From positions 1,302,001 to 1,366,000 of the forward strand of contig NZ_VFNP01000001.1 in the NCBI RefSeq assembly GCF_006715635.1: a stretch of DNA of 64,000 nucleotides, given 5' to 3'. This document shows, piece by piece, positions 33,035 through 41,095 of this stretch. Origin of the DNA: Streptomyces sp. SLBN-118 (GTDB taxonomy: Bacteria; Actinomycetota; Actinomycetes; Streptomycetales; Streptomycetaceae). The notes under the pieces were generated by a model that worked only from the letters and a program-made list of their open reading frames with translations, made no database searches and had not been told where the DNA came from. The first letter of the stretch is position 1. Every line of letters starts with the position of its first letter. The translations under genes and the position numbers were made by a program.

Positions 33035-34012
33035 TCAGCGGTCGTACCGTACGCGCAGACACAACCCCGGAAGATCGCCGGAAGCAAGCCTCCCCAGCGC
33101 GTCGGGCAACTCGTCGAAAGCACACTCTGCGGTGATCAGCGCATCGAAGGCGGGGTCGGCGAGCAGGTCCAGCGCGAGCGCGAGCCGATCGGCGAAGGTC
33201 CGGCGAGAACCCCTGGCCGGGGACACCGTGCCGACCTGGCTGCTGCGCACCACGAGGCGGCGGGAGTGGAAGGCCTCCCCCAGCGGCAGGCTGACGCGCC
33301 GGTCTCCGTACCAGCTCAGTTCGAGGACCGTTCCCTCCGGGGCGAGGAGTTCCAGCGAGCGCGCGAGTCCGTCCTCGGTGGCGCTGGCGTGGACGACGAG
33401 ATCGCAGTCACCGGCTGCCTCCTCGGGCAGCGCGAAGTCGACGCCGAGCGCCCCGGCGACGTCCGCCCGCGCGGGATTGGCGTCGACGAGCTGGACTCGG
33501 ACTGCGGGGAACCGGGCGAGTACGGCGGCGACAGAGGCCCCGACCATGCCCGCGCCCACGACGGCGATACGGTCGCCGAGCATCGGCGCCGCGTCCCACA
33601 CGGCGTTCACGGCCGTCTCGACCGTCCCGGCCAACACCGCCCGCGCGGCGGGAACGGTGTCCGGCACCGGAGTCACGGCCTTCGCGGGGACGACGAACCG
33701 CGTCTGGTGCGGATAGAGGGAGAAGACCGTACGGCCGAGCAGCTCCCGCGGCCCCTCCTCCACCAGCCCCACATTGAGATAGCCGTACTTGACGGGCGCG
33801 GGGAACTCGCCTTCCTGGAACGGCGCCCGCATCACGCCGTACTGGTTCTCCGGCACACCTCCGCGGAAGACCAGTGTCTCCGTGCCGCGGCTCACCCCGG
33901 AGAAGAGCGTGCGCACCAGCACCTCGTCGGCGGCGGGTACCGGCAGGGCGACCTCCCGGATCTCGCCGTGGCCGGGAGAACGGAGCCAGAAGGCACGTGC
34001 GACGCGCTGCAT
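33035..34012 (-). CDS. MDR-superfamily (zinc-type alcohol) dehydrogenase
   Basis: A 325-residue medium-chain dehydrogenase. The nucleotide-binding motif is VVGAGMVGASVAAVLARF (near residue 155), with LVDANP as the adenosine-ribose loop. The N-terminal GVSRGTETLVFRGG resembles BchC-type dehydrogenases. Typical structural-zinc cysteines were not seen. ATG 34012 follows AGGAGG. It lies 63 bases upstream of the PTPS-like gene on the same strand and is divergent from the phosphatidyltransferase. The substrate is probably a cluster intermediate. Confidence 0.85.
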   Translation of the reverse strand: MQRVARAFWLRSPGHGEIREVALPVPAADEVLVRTLFSGVSRGTETLVFRGGVPENQYGVMRAPFQEGEFPAPVKYGYLNVGLVEEGPRELLGRTVFSLYPHQTRFVVPAKAVTPVPDTVPAARAVLAGTVETAVNAVWDAAPMLGDRIAVVGAGMVGASVAAVLARFPAVRVQLVDANPARADVAGALGVDFALPEEAAGDCDLVVHASATEDGLARSLELLAPEGTVLELSWYGDRRVSLPLGEAFHSRRLVVRSSQVGTVSPARGSRRTFADRLALALDLLADPAFDALITAECAFDELPDALGRLASGDLPGLCLRVRYDR

Positions 34013-34119
34013 CGGCAACCTCCTGAACGATCGCGCGGTATTTAACGTACTGATCACCAAGCCGCGGCCACGGTACGCGGGAATGATCGAATCTGTCACT
34101 CACCCGGAGGGTGCGCACG

Positions 34120-34989
34120 GTGGCCTTGAACAACACGTACGACATGAGGCCGCTGCGGCAGGAGACGGCCGCGGGTACGGGCGCACAGCTTGCCATGAGG
34201 CCGCGGCACGAGACCGCTGTGGGAGCGGGAGCACAGCTCGCCCTGCTCGCTCTGCTCGGCACGGCGATCGGCCTGGGGCCCGCGGGCTGGCTGACGGGCC
34301 TGGCCTTCGGGGTCGCCACCTGGGCCGCGCTGACCCGCGCCCTGCGCCGTTCGTGGCTCGAATCCTTCGGACCGGCCAACCGCGTCACTCTTGCGCGGGC
34401 GACCCTCGTGGGCGGTGTGACCGCGCTGGTCGCGGACTCCTTCGAAAGCCCGCCGCCGGTCACGGTCCTGGTCGCCCTCACCGCGGTCGCCCTGATCCTC
34501 GACGCGGTCGACGGCAAAGTCGCCCGCCACACCGGATCGGCGTCCCCGCTGGGGGCACGCTTCGACATGGAAGTCGACGCCTTCCTGATCCTGGTGCTCA
34601 GCGTCTATGTCTCCATGTCCCTGGGCCCGTGGGTACTGCTGATCGGCACCATGCGCTACGCCTTCGTCGCGGCGGCCCGGGTCCTGCCGTGGCTGAACGG
34701 AGCCCTGCCGCCGAGCACGGCCCGCAAGACGGTGGCCGCGCTCCAGGGGATCATCCTCCTGGTGGTCGGCGCCGGGATCCTGCCGGTCGTGCCGGCTTCC
34801 GGGGCGGTCCTTGTGGCACTGGCGCTGCTGATGTGGTCCTTCGGACGGGACATCAGGTGGCTGTGGCGGGTACGGGACGGGGAAGCGACAACGGAAGTCC
34901 GCCGGTCGCCCGACCTGTCCCCCGCCTCCGACCGCCCGCAGACGCTTCAGACTCCCGCGAACTCGATGAACTCGACCCAAGCGGCCTGA
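34120..34989 (+). CDS. CDP-alcohol phosphatidyltransferase family membrane protein
   Basis: A 289-residue membrane enzyme with five or six hydrophobic segments. The complete CDP-alcohol motif is present: DGKVAR (131-136), Gly145, Asp149 and Asp153. It would join a CDP-activated group to an alcohol and could anchor a product to lipid. GTG 34120 has GGAGG 9 bases upstream. Residues 9-24 and 26-40 are near repeats (MRPLRQETAAG and MRPRHETAVGAG), from a tandem duplication of about 50 bases, so ATG 34144 or 34195 could also start the protein. Confidence 0.85.
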   Translation: MALNNTYDMRPLRQETAAGTGAQLAMRPRHETAVGAGAQLALLALLGTAIGLGPAGWLTGLAFGVATWAALTRALRRSWLESFGPANRVTLARATLVGGVTALVADSFESPPPVTVLVALTAVALILDAVDGKVARHTGSASPLGARFDMEVDAFLILVLSVYVSMSLGPWVLLIGTMRYAFVAAARVLPWLNGALPPSTARKTVAALQGIILLVVGAGILPVVPASGAVLVALALLMWSFGRDIRWLWRVRDGEATTEVRRSPDLSPASDRPQTLQTPANSMNSTQAA

Positions 34990-35192
34990 GACACCGCGAG
35001 CCGCGGTCCGTCCTTCGCCTTGGAGTCGCGGACGTGGACGGCGTCCGGGCGGCAGGCAACCTCCACGCAGTCGTCACCCTCGGAACCGCTGTGGGAAGAC
35101 TTGTACCAGTGCAGGGCGACCTCCACGCAGCTGTCACCCTGGGAACCGCTGTGGCTGCTCTTGAACCAGTTGAGCTCGTCGTTGGTGCTCAT
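34947..35192 (-). CDS. DUF397 protein with two motif copies
   Basis: An 81-residue protein whose N-terminal half contains two copies of the DUF397 opening: NWFKSSHSGSQGDSCVEVA and HWYKSSHSGSEGDDCVEVAC. Single-copy relatives are about 60 residues. ATG 35192 overlaps the stop of the XRE gene, the standard XRE-DUF397 pairing of Streptomyces, in which DUF397 acts as partner or antagonist of the DNA-binding protein. The 3-prime end overlaps the convergent phosphatidyltransferase gene by 43 bases. Confidence 0.88.
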   Translation of the reverse strand: MSTNDELNWFKSSHSGSQGDSCVEVALHWYKSSHSGSEGDDCVEVACRPDAVHVRDSKAKDGPRLAVSQAAWVEFIEFAGV

Positions 35193-36010
35193 AGCGCTCC
35201 TCGCATCCGCTTCAACAGGTCCTCCGAGTCCGCCGGGGACAGGGCCTGTGAGCGCATCTTGGCATAGCGCATCTGCATCACGCTGACCGCTTTCGGGTCG
35301 GAGTTCAGCTGACCGGTCTTCTGCCCCTCCGAGTAGCCAAGCCACTTGTTGTCGGGCGTCTCCAGAAGCCGCATCGGGCCGTCCGAACCGGCGTGATGAG
35401 GCTGCCGCAGCGGCATGACCTGCAGCTCGACGTTCCACAACTCGGCGCAGGCGATGAGGTGGTCGAGGAGTTCCCGTGTGACGCCCTCACCGCCGGTGTG
35501 CCGCAGCAGCACCGCCTCCTCGACGATGAAGCTGAACGCGATCGGCGGCGTACGGACCAGCAGCTCCTGCCGCTCCGTACGCGCCGCGATCCGCTCCTCG
35601 ACCTCCGCCTGGGTGGGCGGCGGCGGGACGTTCAGCATCACGGCACGCGCGTACGCCTGAGTCTGCAACAGGCCAGGAACCACCCGGCATTCGTACGTGC
35701 AGAGGCTGACGGCCGCCGACTCCAGTTGGGCCCAGAGCCGGAACCACGCGGCCAGACCCGGCCGTCGCGACACATGCTGGGCCACCGCCCGCAGCACCCC
35801 GAACGAGTCCAGGGCCTCCTCCGCCCGCTCGACGAAGTCGCCGGGCGGCATGCGGCGCCCCTGCTCGATCGAGGCGACGCAGGCATGCGAGTAGCAGACC
35901 AGCGGCGCGAGCTGCTCCTGTGTGAGCGAGGCCCGTTCACGGAAGACCTTGAGGACGGCTCCGAACGCTTTGAGGCTGTCGGACTGTTCGGGTGCACTGC
36001 TGTTCGCCAT
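35189..36010 (-). CDS. XRE regulator with DUF5753 domain
   Basis: A 273-residue regulator. The helix-turn-helix is at about residues 15-65 (LKVFRERASLTQEQLAPLVC, VASIEQGRR). The remaining 200 residues are the DUF5753 domain (ECRVVPGLLQTQAYARAVM, GPMRLLETPD). It is co-translated with the DUF397 gene. The divergent 256-base gap to the acyl-CoA synthetase gene probably holds both promoters. Targets are unknown. Confidence 0.9.
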   Translation of the reverse strand: MANSSAPEQSDSLKAFGAVLKVFRERASLTQEQLAPLVCYSHACVASIEQGRRMPPGDFVERAEEALDSFGVLRAVAQHVSRRPGLAAWFRLWAQLESAAVSLCTYECRVVPGLLQTQAYARAVMLNVPPPPTQAEVEERIAARTERQELLVRTPPIAFSFIVEEAVLLRHTGGEGVTRELLDHLIACAELWNVELQVMPLRQPHHAGSDGPMRLLETPDNKWLGYSEGQKTGQLNSDPKAVSVMQMRYAKMRSQALSPADSEDLLKRMRGAL

Positions 36011-36266
36011 GGGCGGCGACCCCCTTGTCGCGCTTGTCGCACTCGTTGCACCTGTACAACGACCCCATGCTCACGTGGGGTTACTCGTACGGTCCAGCGG
36101 GCGAGCTCGTACGGGACAACGCGTACGAGCCGAGGAGTTTCGGGTGGTTCGCCCTATCCGTTGCTGGATGTGTCCGAAAACTAGGCAGGAGACTTTTCAA
36201 CAGGTACGTTTCGCTCCCGGAGTTGCACTGCGTAGCGCCCCCGACACGGGGAAGGGAGCGGCCATC

Positions 36267-38096
36267 ATGCGAGGAAGCGGTCCTCCCCTGCGCACTGAGC
36301 CACTGAGATCGGGCGGCCTCGCCGACTCGGTGTACGAGACGGCCGAGCGGGACCCGTCCCTGGTGCAGCTCTCCCGGCTGACCGGCCCACGGCCGGAGAC
36401 CTGGGAACCTGTCAGCGCACAGCGGTTCCGTGACGACGTGATGGCGGTGGCCAAGGGGTTCCTGGCGAACGGCATCCGCTTCGGCGACCGGGTCGCGCTC
36501 ATGTCCCGTACCCGGTACGAGTGGACGCTCCTGGCGTATGCCCTGTGGTCCATCGGCGTCGAGATCGTTCCCGTCTACCCCACCTCGTCCATCGAGCAGG
36601 TGCGCTGGATCCTCTACGACGCCCAGGTCCGGGCCGTCGTGGTCGAGCACGAGAACCATGCGATGACCGTGGCGGCGGCCACTGACGCCGATTCCCGGCT
36701 GTCCGCGATCTGGCAGATGGACCTGGGCTGTGTGGAATCCCTGATCGGTCAGGGCATCGGCGTGGAAGACGAATTGATCCACCGTCACCGCGCCGCCGTG
36801 ATGTCCGACCAGGTCGCCGCTGTCAGCTACACCTCCGGAACCACCGGCACCCCCAAGGGCTGCCTCGTCACGCACGCCAATCTGGCCGCGGAGTGCGACA
36901 CCCTCCTCGAAGGCTGGGGCGGGATCATCGCCGAGCCCGGTGTGCAGCCGTCGATCCTCAACTTCCTTCCCGTCGCGCACATTTACGGGCTGATGGTCGT
37001 CGTCTGCTGTCTTCGCGGCGGTGTCCGGCTCGGTCACCAGCCCGATCTGGCGCCCGAGTCGCTGCTTCCGGCCCTGACCGAGTTCCGGCCGACGTTCCTG
37101 TTCGCGGTCCCGTACATCTTCGAGAAGATCTTCTACAGGGCCCGCCGCGCCGCCGAGGAGGCGGGACGCGTCAGTCTCTTCGACAAGGCCGCCGCCGTCG
37201 CGGTGCGCTACGCCGAAGCCGCGGAATGCCACGCCATGGGCACGGGCCACGGCCCGAGCCCGTCGCTGAAGGTTCTGCACTCCGTGTATGACCGCCTGGT
37301 GTACGGCAAGCTGCGCGAGGTGCTGGGCGGCCAGGTGCGCAACGCGGTGTCCGGCGGCTCGACACTCCGCAGGGAGTTGGGGCTGTTCTTCGCGGGCACC
37401 GGCATCACCGTCTACGACGGTTACGGCCTCACCGAGACCTCCGGCGCGATCACGGCCCAGCCTCCGGGGGCGGTGCGATTCGGCACCGTGGGCCGCCCGA
37501 TCCCCGGCTCGTCGGTGCACATCGCGGACGACGGCGAGGTGTGGGTACGCGGCGCCACGGTCTTCGCGGGGTATCTCAACAACCCGAAGGCCACCGAGGC
37601 TGTCCTGCGCGACGGCTGGTTCGCCACCGGGGACACGGGCCACCTCGACGGCGAGGGCTACCTCGTCATCACGGGCCGCAAGAAGGACATCATCATCACC
37701 AGCGGTGGCAAGAGCGTGGCCCCGCTTCCCCTGGAGGAACAGCTGCGCCACCACCCACTGATCTCGCAGTGCCTGATCGTGGGCGACGACCAGCCCTACG
37801 TCGCGGCACTGATCACGGTGGACCCGGAGGCGCTGGCGCACTGGCAGAGCCTCAAGGGCAAGCAGCCGGCGGACGTCTCCGCGATGACGGACGACGAGGA
37901 ACTACGAGCCCAGATCCAGCGCGCGGTCTCGCGGGCGAACACCAGCGTCTCGCGGGCGGAGTCCATCCGGGCCTTCCGCATCCTGCCGAACGAGTTCAGC
38001 CTGGACGACGGCCTGATGACGCCGACGCTGAAGCTCAAGAGGCGGGCGATCGCGGGGGCGTACGCGGCGGACATCGAGGCGCTGTACATGCGCTGA
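36267..38096 (+). CDS. Long-chain fatty-acid-CoA ligase (AMP-binding)
   Basis: A 609-residue ANL-superfamily enzyme. The P-loop is YTSGTTGTPKG; other motifs are YDGYGLTETSGAI, GWFATGDTGHLDGEGYLVI and GRKKDIIITSGGKSVAPLPLE. The size and the long middle region match FadD15-type long-chain acyl-CoA synthetases, which activate fatty acids with ATP and CoA at the membrane. ATG 36267 follows GAAGGGAG. It forms a single-gene unit. Confidence 0.92.
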   Translation: MRGSGPPLRTEPLRSGGLADSVYETAERDPSLVQLSRLTGPRPETWEPVSAQRFRDDVMAVAKGFLANGIRFGDRVALMSRTRYEWTLLAYALWSIGVEIVPVYPTSSIEQVRWILYDAQVRAVVVEHENHAMTVAAATDADSRLSAIWQMDLGCVESLIGQGIGVEDELIHRHRAAVMSDQVAAVSYTSGTTGTPKGCLVTHANLAAECDTLLEGWGGIIAEPGVQPSILNFLPVAHIYGLMVVVCCLRGGVRLGHQPDLAPESLLPALTEFRPTFLFAVPYIFEKIFYRARRAAEEAGRVSLFDKAAAVAVRYAEAAECHAMGTGHGPSPSLKVLHSVYDRLVYGKLREVLGGQVRNAVSGGSTLRRELGLFFAGTGITVYDGYGLTETSGAITAQPPGAVRFGTVGRPIPGSSVHIADDGEVWVRGATVFAGYLNNPKATEAVLRDGWFATGDTGHLDGEGYLVITGRKKDIIITSGGKSVAPLPLEEQLRHHPLISQCLIVGDDQPYVAALITVDPEALAHWQSLKGKQPADVSAMTDDEELRAQIQRAVSRANTSVSRAESIRAFRILPNEFSLDDGLMTPTLKLKRRAIAGAYAADIEALYMR

Positions 38097-38342
38097 GGGT
38101 GGTGTGGCTGCAGTTGGGCGGCCTCACTCCTGGGCAGACGAGGTTCAGGGGTTCAGAAGTGCGCGGAACCGGACAAAATCATGATTCGAGGGTTGGCTCA
38201 CCGGTCCCGCTGGAGCCGCTGCTCACGGTGCTGATCAAGCGTCACAGGTAACGGTTTGACCAGCCCACTTCAAGCCACTACTTTCTCCGCACCGGCTTGC
38301 TCCAAGAGGACAGGCCCAAGCGCGGTCCTTTGGGGGGACGCT

Positions 38343-38696
38343 GTGAACTGGTACGTGGATGTACTCAAGAAGTACGCGGTATTCGGCGGGCGTGCGCGTC
38401 GGCAGGAATACTGGATGTTCGCCCTTTTCAACATCATCATCAGCGCCGTACTGGCGGTCCTCGACAACGTGCTCGGCACGAGCTTCCTCCAGCTGATCTA
38501 CGCGGTCGGCGTGCTCCTTCCGGCCCTCGGCGTCACGATCCGCCGACTGCACGACACGGACCGCTCCGGCTGGTGGGTCCTCATCGCGCTGATCCCGCTG
38601 GTGGGCTTCATCATCCTGATCGTCTTCCTGGCCACCGAGGGCAAGCCGAACGAGAACGCGTACGGCCCGAACCCGAAGGCCGTCGCGGCATTCTGA
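38343..38696 (+). CDS. DUF805 small membrane protein
   Basis: A 117-residue membrane protein with the family blocks FGGRARRQEYWMF, LPALGVTIRRLHDTDRSGWW and EGKPNENAYGP, and four hydrophobic segments. GTG 38343 follows a TGGGGGGA ribosome-binding site. Function unknown; relatives are widespread and usually monocistronic. A strong terminator follows at 38755. Confidence 0.9.
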   Translation: MNWYVDVLKKYAVFGGRARRQEYWMFALFNIIISAVLAVLDNVLGTSFLQLIYAVGVLLPALGVTIRRLHDTDRSGWWVLIALIPLVGFIILIVFLATEGKPNENAYGPNPKAVAAF

Positions 38697-38754
38697 CGCT
38701 GACGCGCCGGCCGGCGGGACCGCTCCCTGCCGGCCGGTGACGCCACCGTCCGCT

Positions 38755-38788
38755 CGATTGCCCGTCAGCTCCGGCTGACGGGCAATCG
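38755..38788. terminator. Bidirectional terminator between DUF805 and LuxR genes
   Basis: A perfect 15-bp stem, CGATTGCCCGTCAGC with GCTGACGGGCAATCG around a 4-base loop, lies between convergent genes. A second GC-rich hairpin (GCCGGCCGGCGGGA region) sits just upstream near 38707-38738. Together they should stop transcription from both sides. Confidence 0.8.
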
Positions 38789-38849
38789 TCGTTGTGCGCG
38801 GGACTGGACGAAGGCGCCCCGCCTTTTCTTTGGTTCTCGGCTTGCCTGC

Positions 38850-40646
38850 TCAGATGCGGGCGTCCAGGCTTCGGACCATGTCGGGGATTTGTCGGCGCCC
38901 TGTGATGCCGAGTTTACGGAATCCGCTGGTGAGGTGGTTCTCCACCGTGCGCTGTGTGATGAAGAGCTGCTGAGCGATTTCACGGTTCGTCAGGCCGCGT
39001 GCTGCCAGGACTGCGACCCGGCGTTCACTGGTGGTCAGGGCCTGGATTCCGACCACGCGGCTGGTGCGTGGCCGTGCCCCGAACTTACGTAGTCTGTCGA
39101 GGGCCTGGGTGCTCAGTCCTGCCGCTCCGCAGTGCTGGGCGAGGCGGAGCCCGCGGCGGGCCAGGTCGCGCGCAATCCGGGTGTGACCGGCTTCGAACCT
39201 CAGGGTGGCGAGTGCGACGAGCGAGCGAGCCTGCTCCACAGCGGCCCCGGCCTGGTCCAGCAGGTCCACGGACTCTCCCAGAAGGCGCTGTCCGTGCCGG
39301 CCACGCGCTGCAAGACCGGCGGCACGCAGCGAGATGCCGAGAGCCCGAGGCGCGCCGAAGGTACGCGCCTGCTCGACCTCCTGCTGTGCGAGGAGTTCGG
39401 CTGGACGTTGGTCGCCCATGGCCAAGTATGTGACAGCTGCCAGGGAACGCCAGGGCAGGACGGCGGGGTTGTCCCGGTGCCAGGCACTCTGGCGTCGTCC
39501 GCACTCGGTGAGGTCCTGCAGGGCGGCCTCGAGATGGCCGCGTGCGAGGAAGAGCCGTGCGCGGGCCTCCAGGAGATGGGTCCAGTGCCAGTCCGGCTCG
39601 AGGCGGGTGCAGTCGGGGCGGGCGAGGAGTTCCGCCGCTTCGTCGGTCTGTTCGGTTTCCACCAGGGCACGTGTCAGGGTGGCGGTCGCCAGGGCGAGCC
39701 TGCTGTCTCCGCGGGAGGAGGAGAAAAGGTTGAGGCAGTCGCGGCCGAGGTCGATTGCCGTGTGCAAGTCGCCGGACCGGTACGCGAACTCGCTCTGGCT
39801 CATCGCCACCAGGATCCGGGATGACGCACGGTTCTCCTGAGTGTCGTCGGCGAGGCGGTCGACGAACGGGGCTGCTTCCTTCCCTTGGTCGCACCAGGTC
39901 ATGGACAGTACGGCGTGTCCGGCGGCCGTGGTCATCACTCCCCGGGGCAGTTCGCCCTCCAGTGCCCGGCGCGCCTGAGCAGCCACGGCGGCGGCATCCG
40001 TGTTCTGCCCGAGGGCAGCGCCTGCCCGGACGGCTGCCGCCCCTCGCCTGACCACGGGATCGTGCGGATTCCTCGCCTCGAAGTGGTCAGCAGCCTGGGA
40101 TACATAGGGGCGCTTTGCCGGATCGTCCAGGTCGATCAGCAGACGCTGGAGGTGCAGGTGTGCCACCAGGTCGGGATCCGGGTGGGATGCTCCCGCCGAG
40201 GCAAAGGTACGAATTTCGCGATCGAGCAGCTCAACAGCCTGGCATCCCCGGCGGCAACGCGTCAGGGCGTCGGCAAGGACTGTCACCGCCTCGCCCCGTT
40301 GCGCCGCGTGGCCGGGAAGAAGGCTGAGGGACTCGGTGAGATGACGGACCGCGGCTGCTGGGTGACGGCCGGCTTCGACGTGGCCCAGCTCCGCGAGAAC
40401 GATCGCGCGGTCGTCGTCCGTCAGCGGTTCTCGCAGAGCCCTGCGCAAGTAGTCGGCGGCGAGGCCAACTTCTCCACGCACTGTGGCCATTCGGGCAGCG
40501 GCACGCAGAACGCTGAGGACCCACGGCAGGCCGGTCGGTTCGGTGGTCAGGAGGTACCCGGCGGTCTCTTCCGGTGGCGCATCCTGGTCGTGCAATTCAC
40601 GTGCTCTCTGGTACTGCGGGTTTGACCGCTCGCACGGCTCGCGCAT
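38850..40646 (-). CDS. LuxR-family regulator lacking the usual ATPase domain
   Basis: A 598-residue protein. Residues about 525-590 form a LuxR helix-turn-helix (LTTSERRVAVLAARGLTNREIAQQLF). The preceding 500 residues are TPR-like helices. Large LAL regulators begin with an AAA ATPase, but here no Walker A motif exists; the protein starts at what is normally the region after it (ELHDQDAPPEETAGYLLTTEP). ATG 40646 is the first good start. A decayed relative lies at 62640-63210, with similar upstream DNA. Signal and targets unknown. Confidence 0.85.
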   Translation of the reverse strand: MREPCERSNPQYQRARELHDQDAPPEETAGYLLTTEPTGLPWVLSVLRAAARMATVRGEVGLAADYLRRALREPLTDDDRAIVLAELGHVEAGRHPAAAVRHLTESLSLLPGHAAQRGEAVTVLADALTRCRRGCQAVELLDREIRTFASAGASHPDPDLVAHLHLQRLLIDLDDPAKRPYVSQAADHFEARNPHDPVVRRGAAAVRAGAALGQNTDAAAVAAQARRALEGELPRGVMTTAAGHAVLSMTWCDQGKEAAPFVDRLADDTQENRASSRILVAMSQSEFAYRSGDLHTAIDLGRDCLNLFSSSRGDSRLALATATLTRALVETEQTDEAAELLARPDCTRLEPDWHWTHLLEARARLFLARGHLEAALQDLTECGRRQSAWHRDNPAVLPWRSLAAVTYLAMGDQRPAELLAQQEVEQARTFGAPRALGISLRAAGLAARGRHGQRLLGESVDLLDQAGAAVEQARSLVALATLRFEAGHTRIARDLARRGLRLAQHCGAAGLSTQALDRLRKFGARPRTSRVVGIQALTTSERRVAVLAARGLTNREIAQQLFITQRTVENHLTSGFRKLGITGRRQIPDMVRSLDARI

Positions 40647-41095
40647 GATGATGACGATTTTCCCCGTGTTTCGGTGATCGGATTCCTCGTGTCGCGCGGC
40701 CGCGGGACACGGTGCCCCCGATCCCCCGCGGGTGCCGCGTCCTTGAGCGTCCCCCTTGGCTGGAATCCGGCGCTCCTCCACCCTCGTTGGCCGGCCGGGA
40801 TACGGGCAGGCGGGAAGTACGTGTGTCACTACCCGCTCCGCGGCTACGCACCCGCTGCGTAACCGTGTCGTAGTGTCGTCGCCTCGGGCGCCGTTGATCC
40901 CAGCCCTCATGAGGTCCAAAGGGCAGACGGCGGACGGCGGTTGATCTCACGGTGATTCCGTGATGCCCAGGAGTCTCTGATTCGGAATCCTTGATCGGAC
41001 GACATGCCGGGTGCTCGCAGTCCGGCAGGCGTCCGCTGAAACGCACGCTTCACGCGTCGGCGGCTGCCCTGTCTCGCCCGACTCGAGGACACTGA

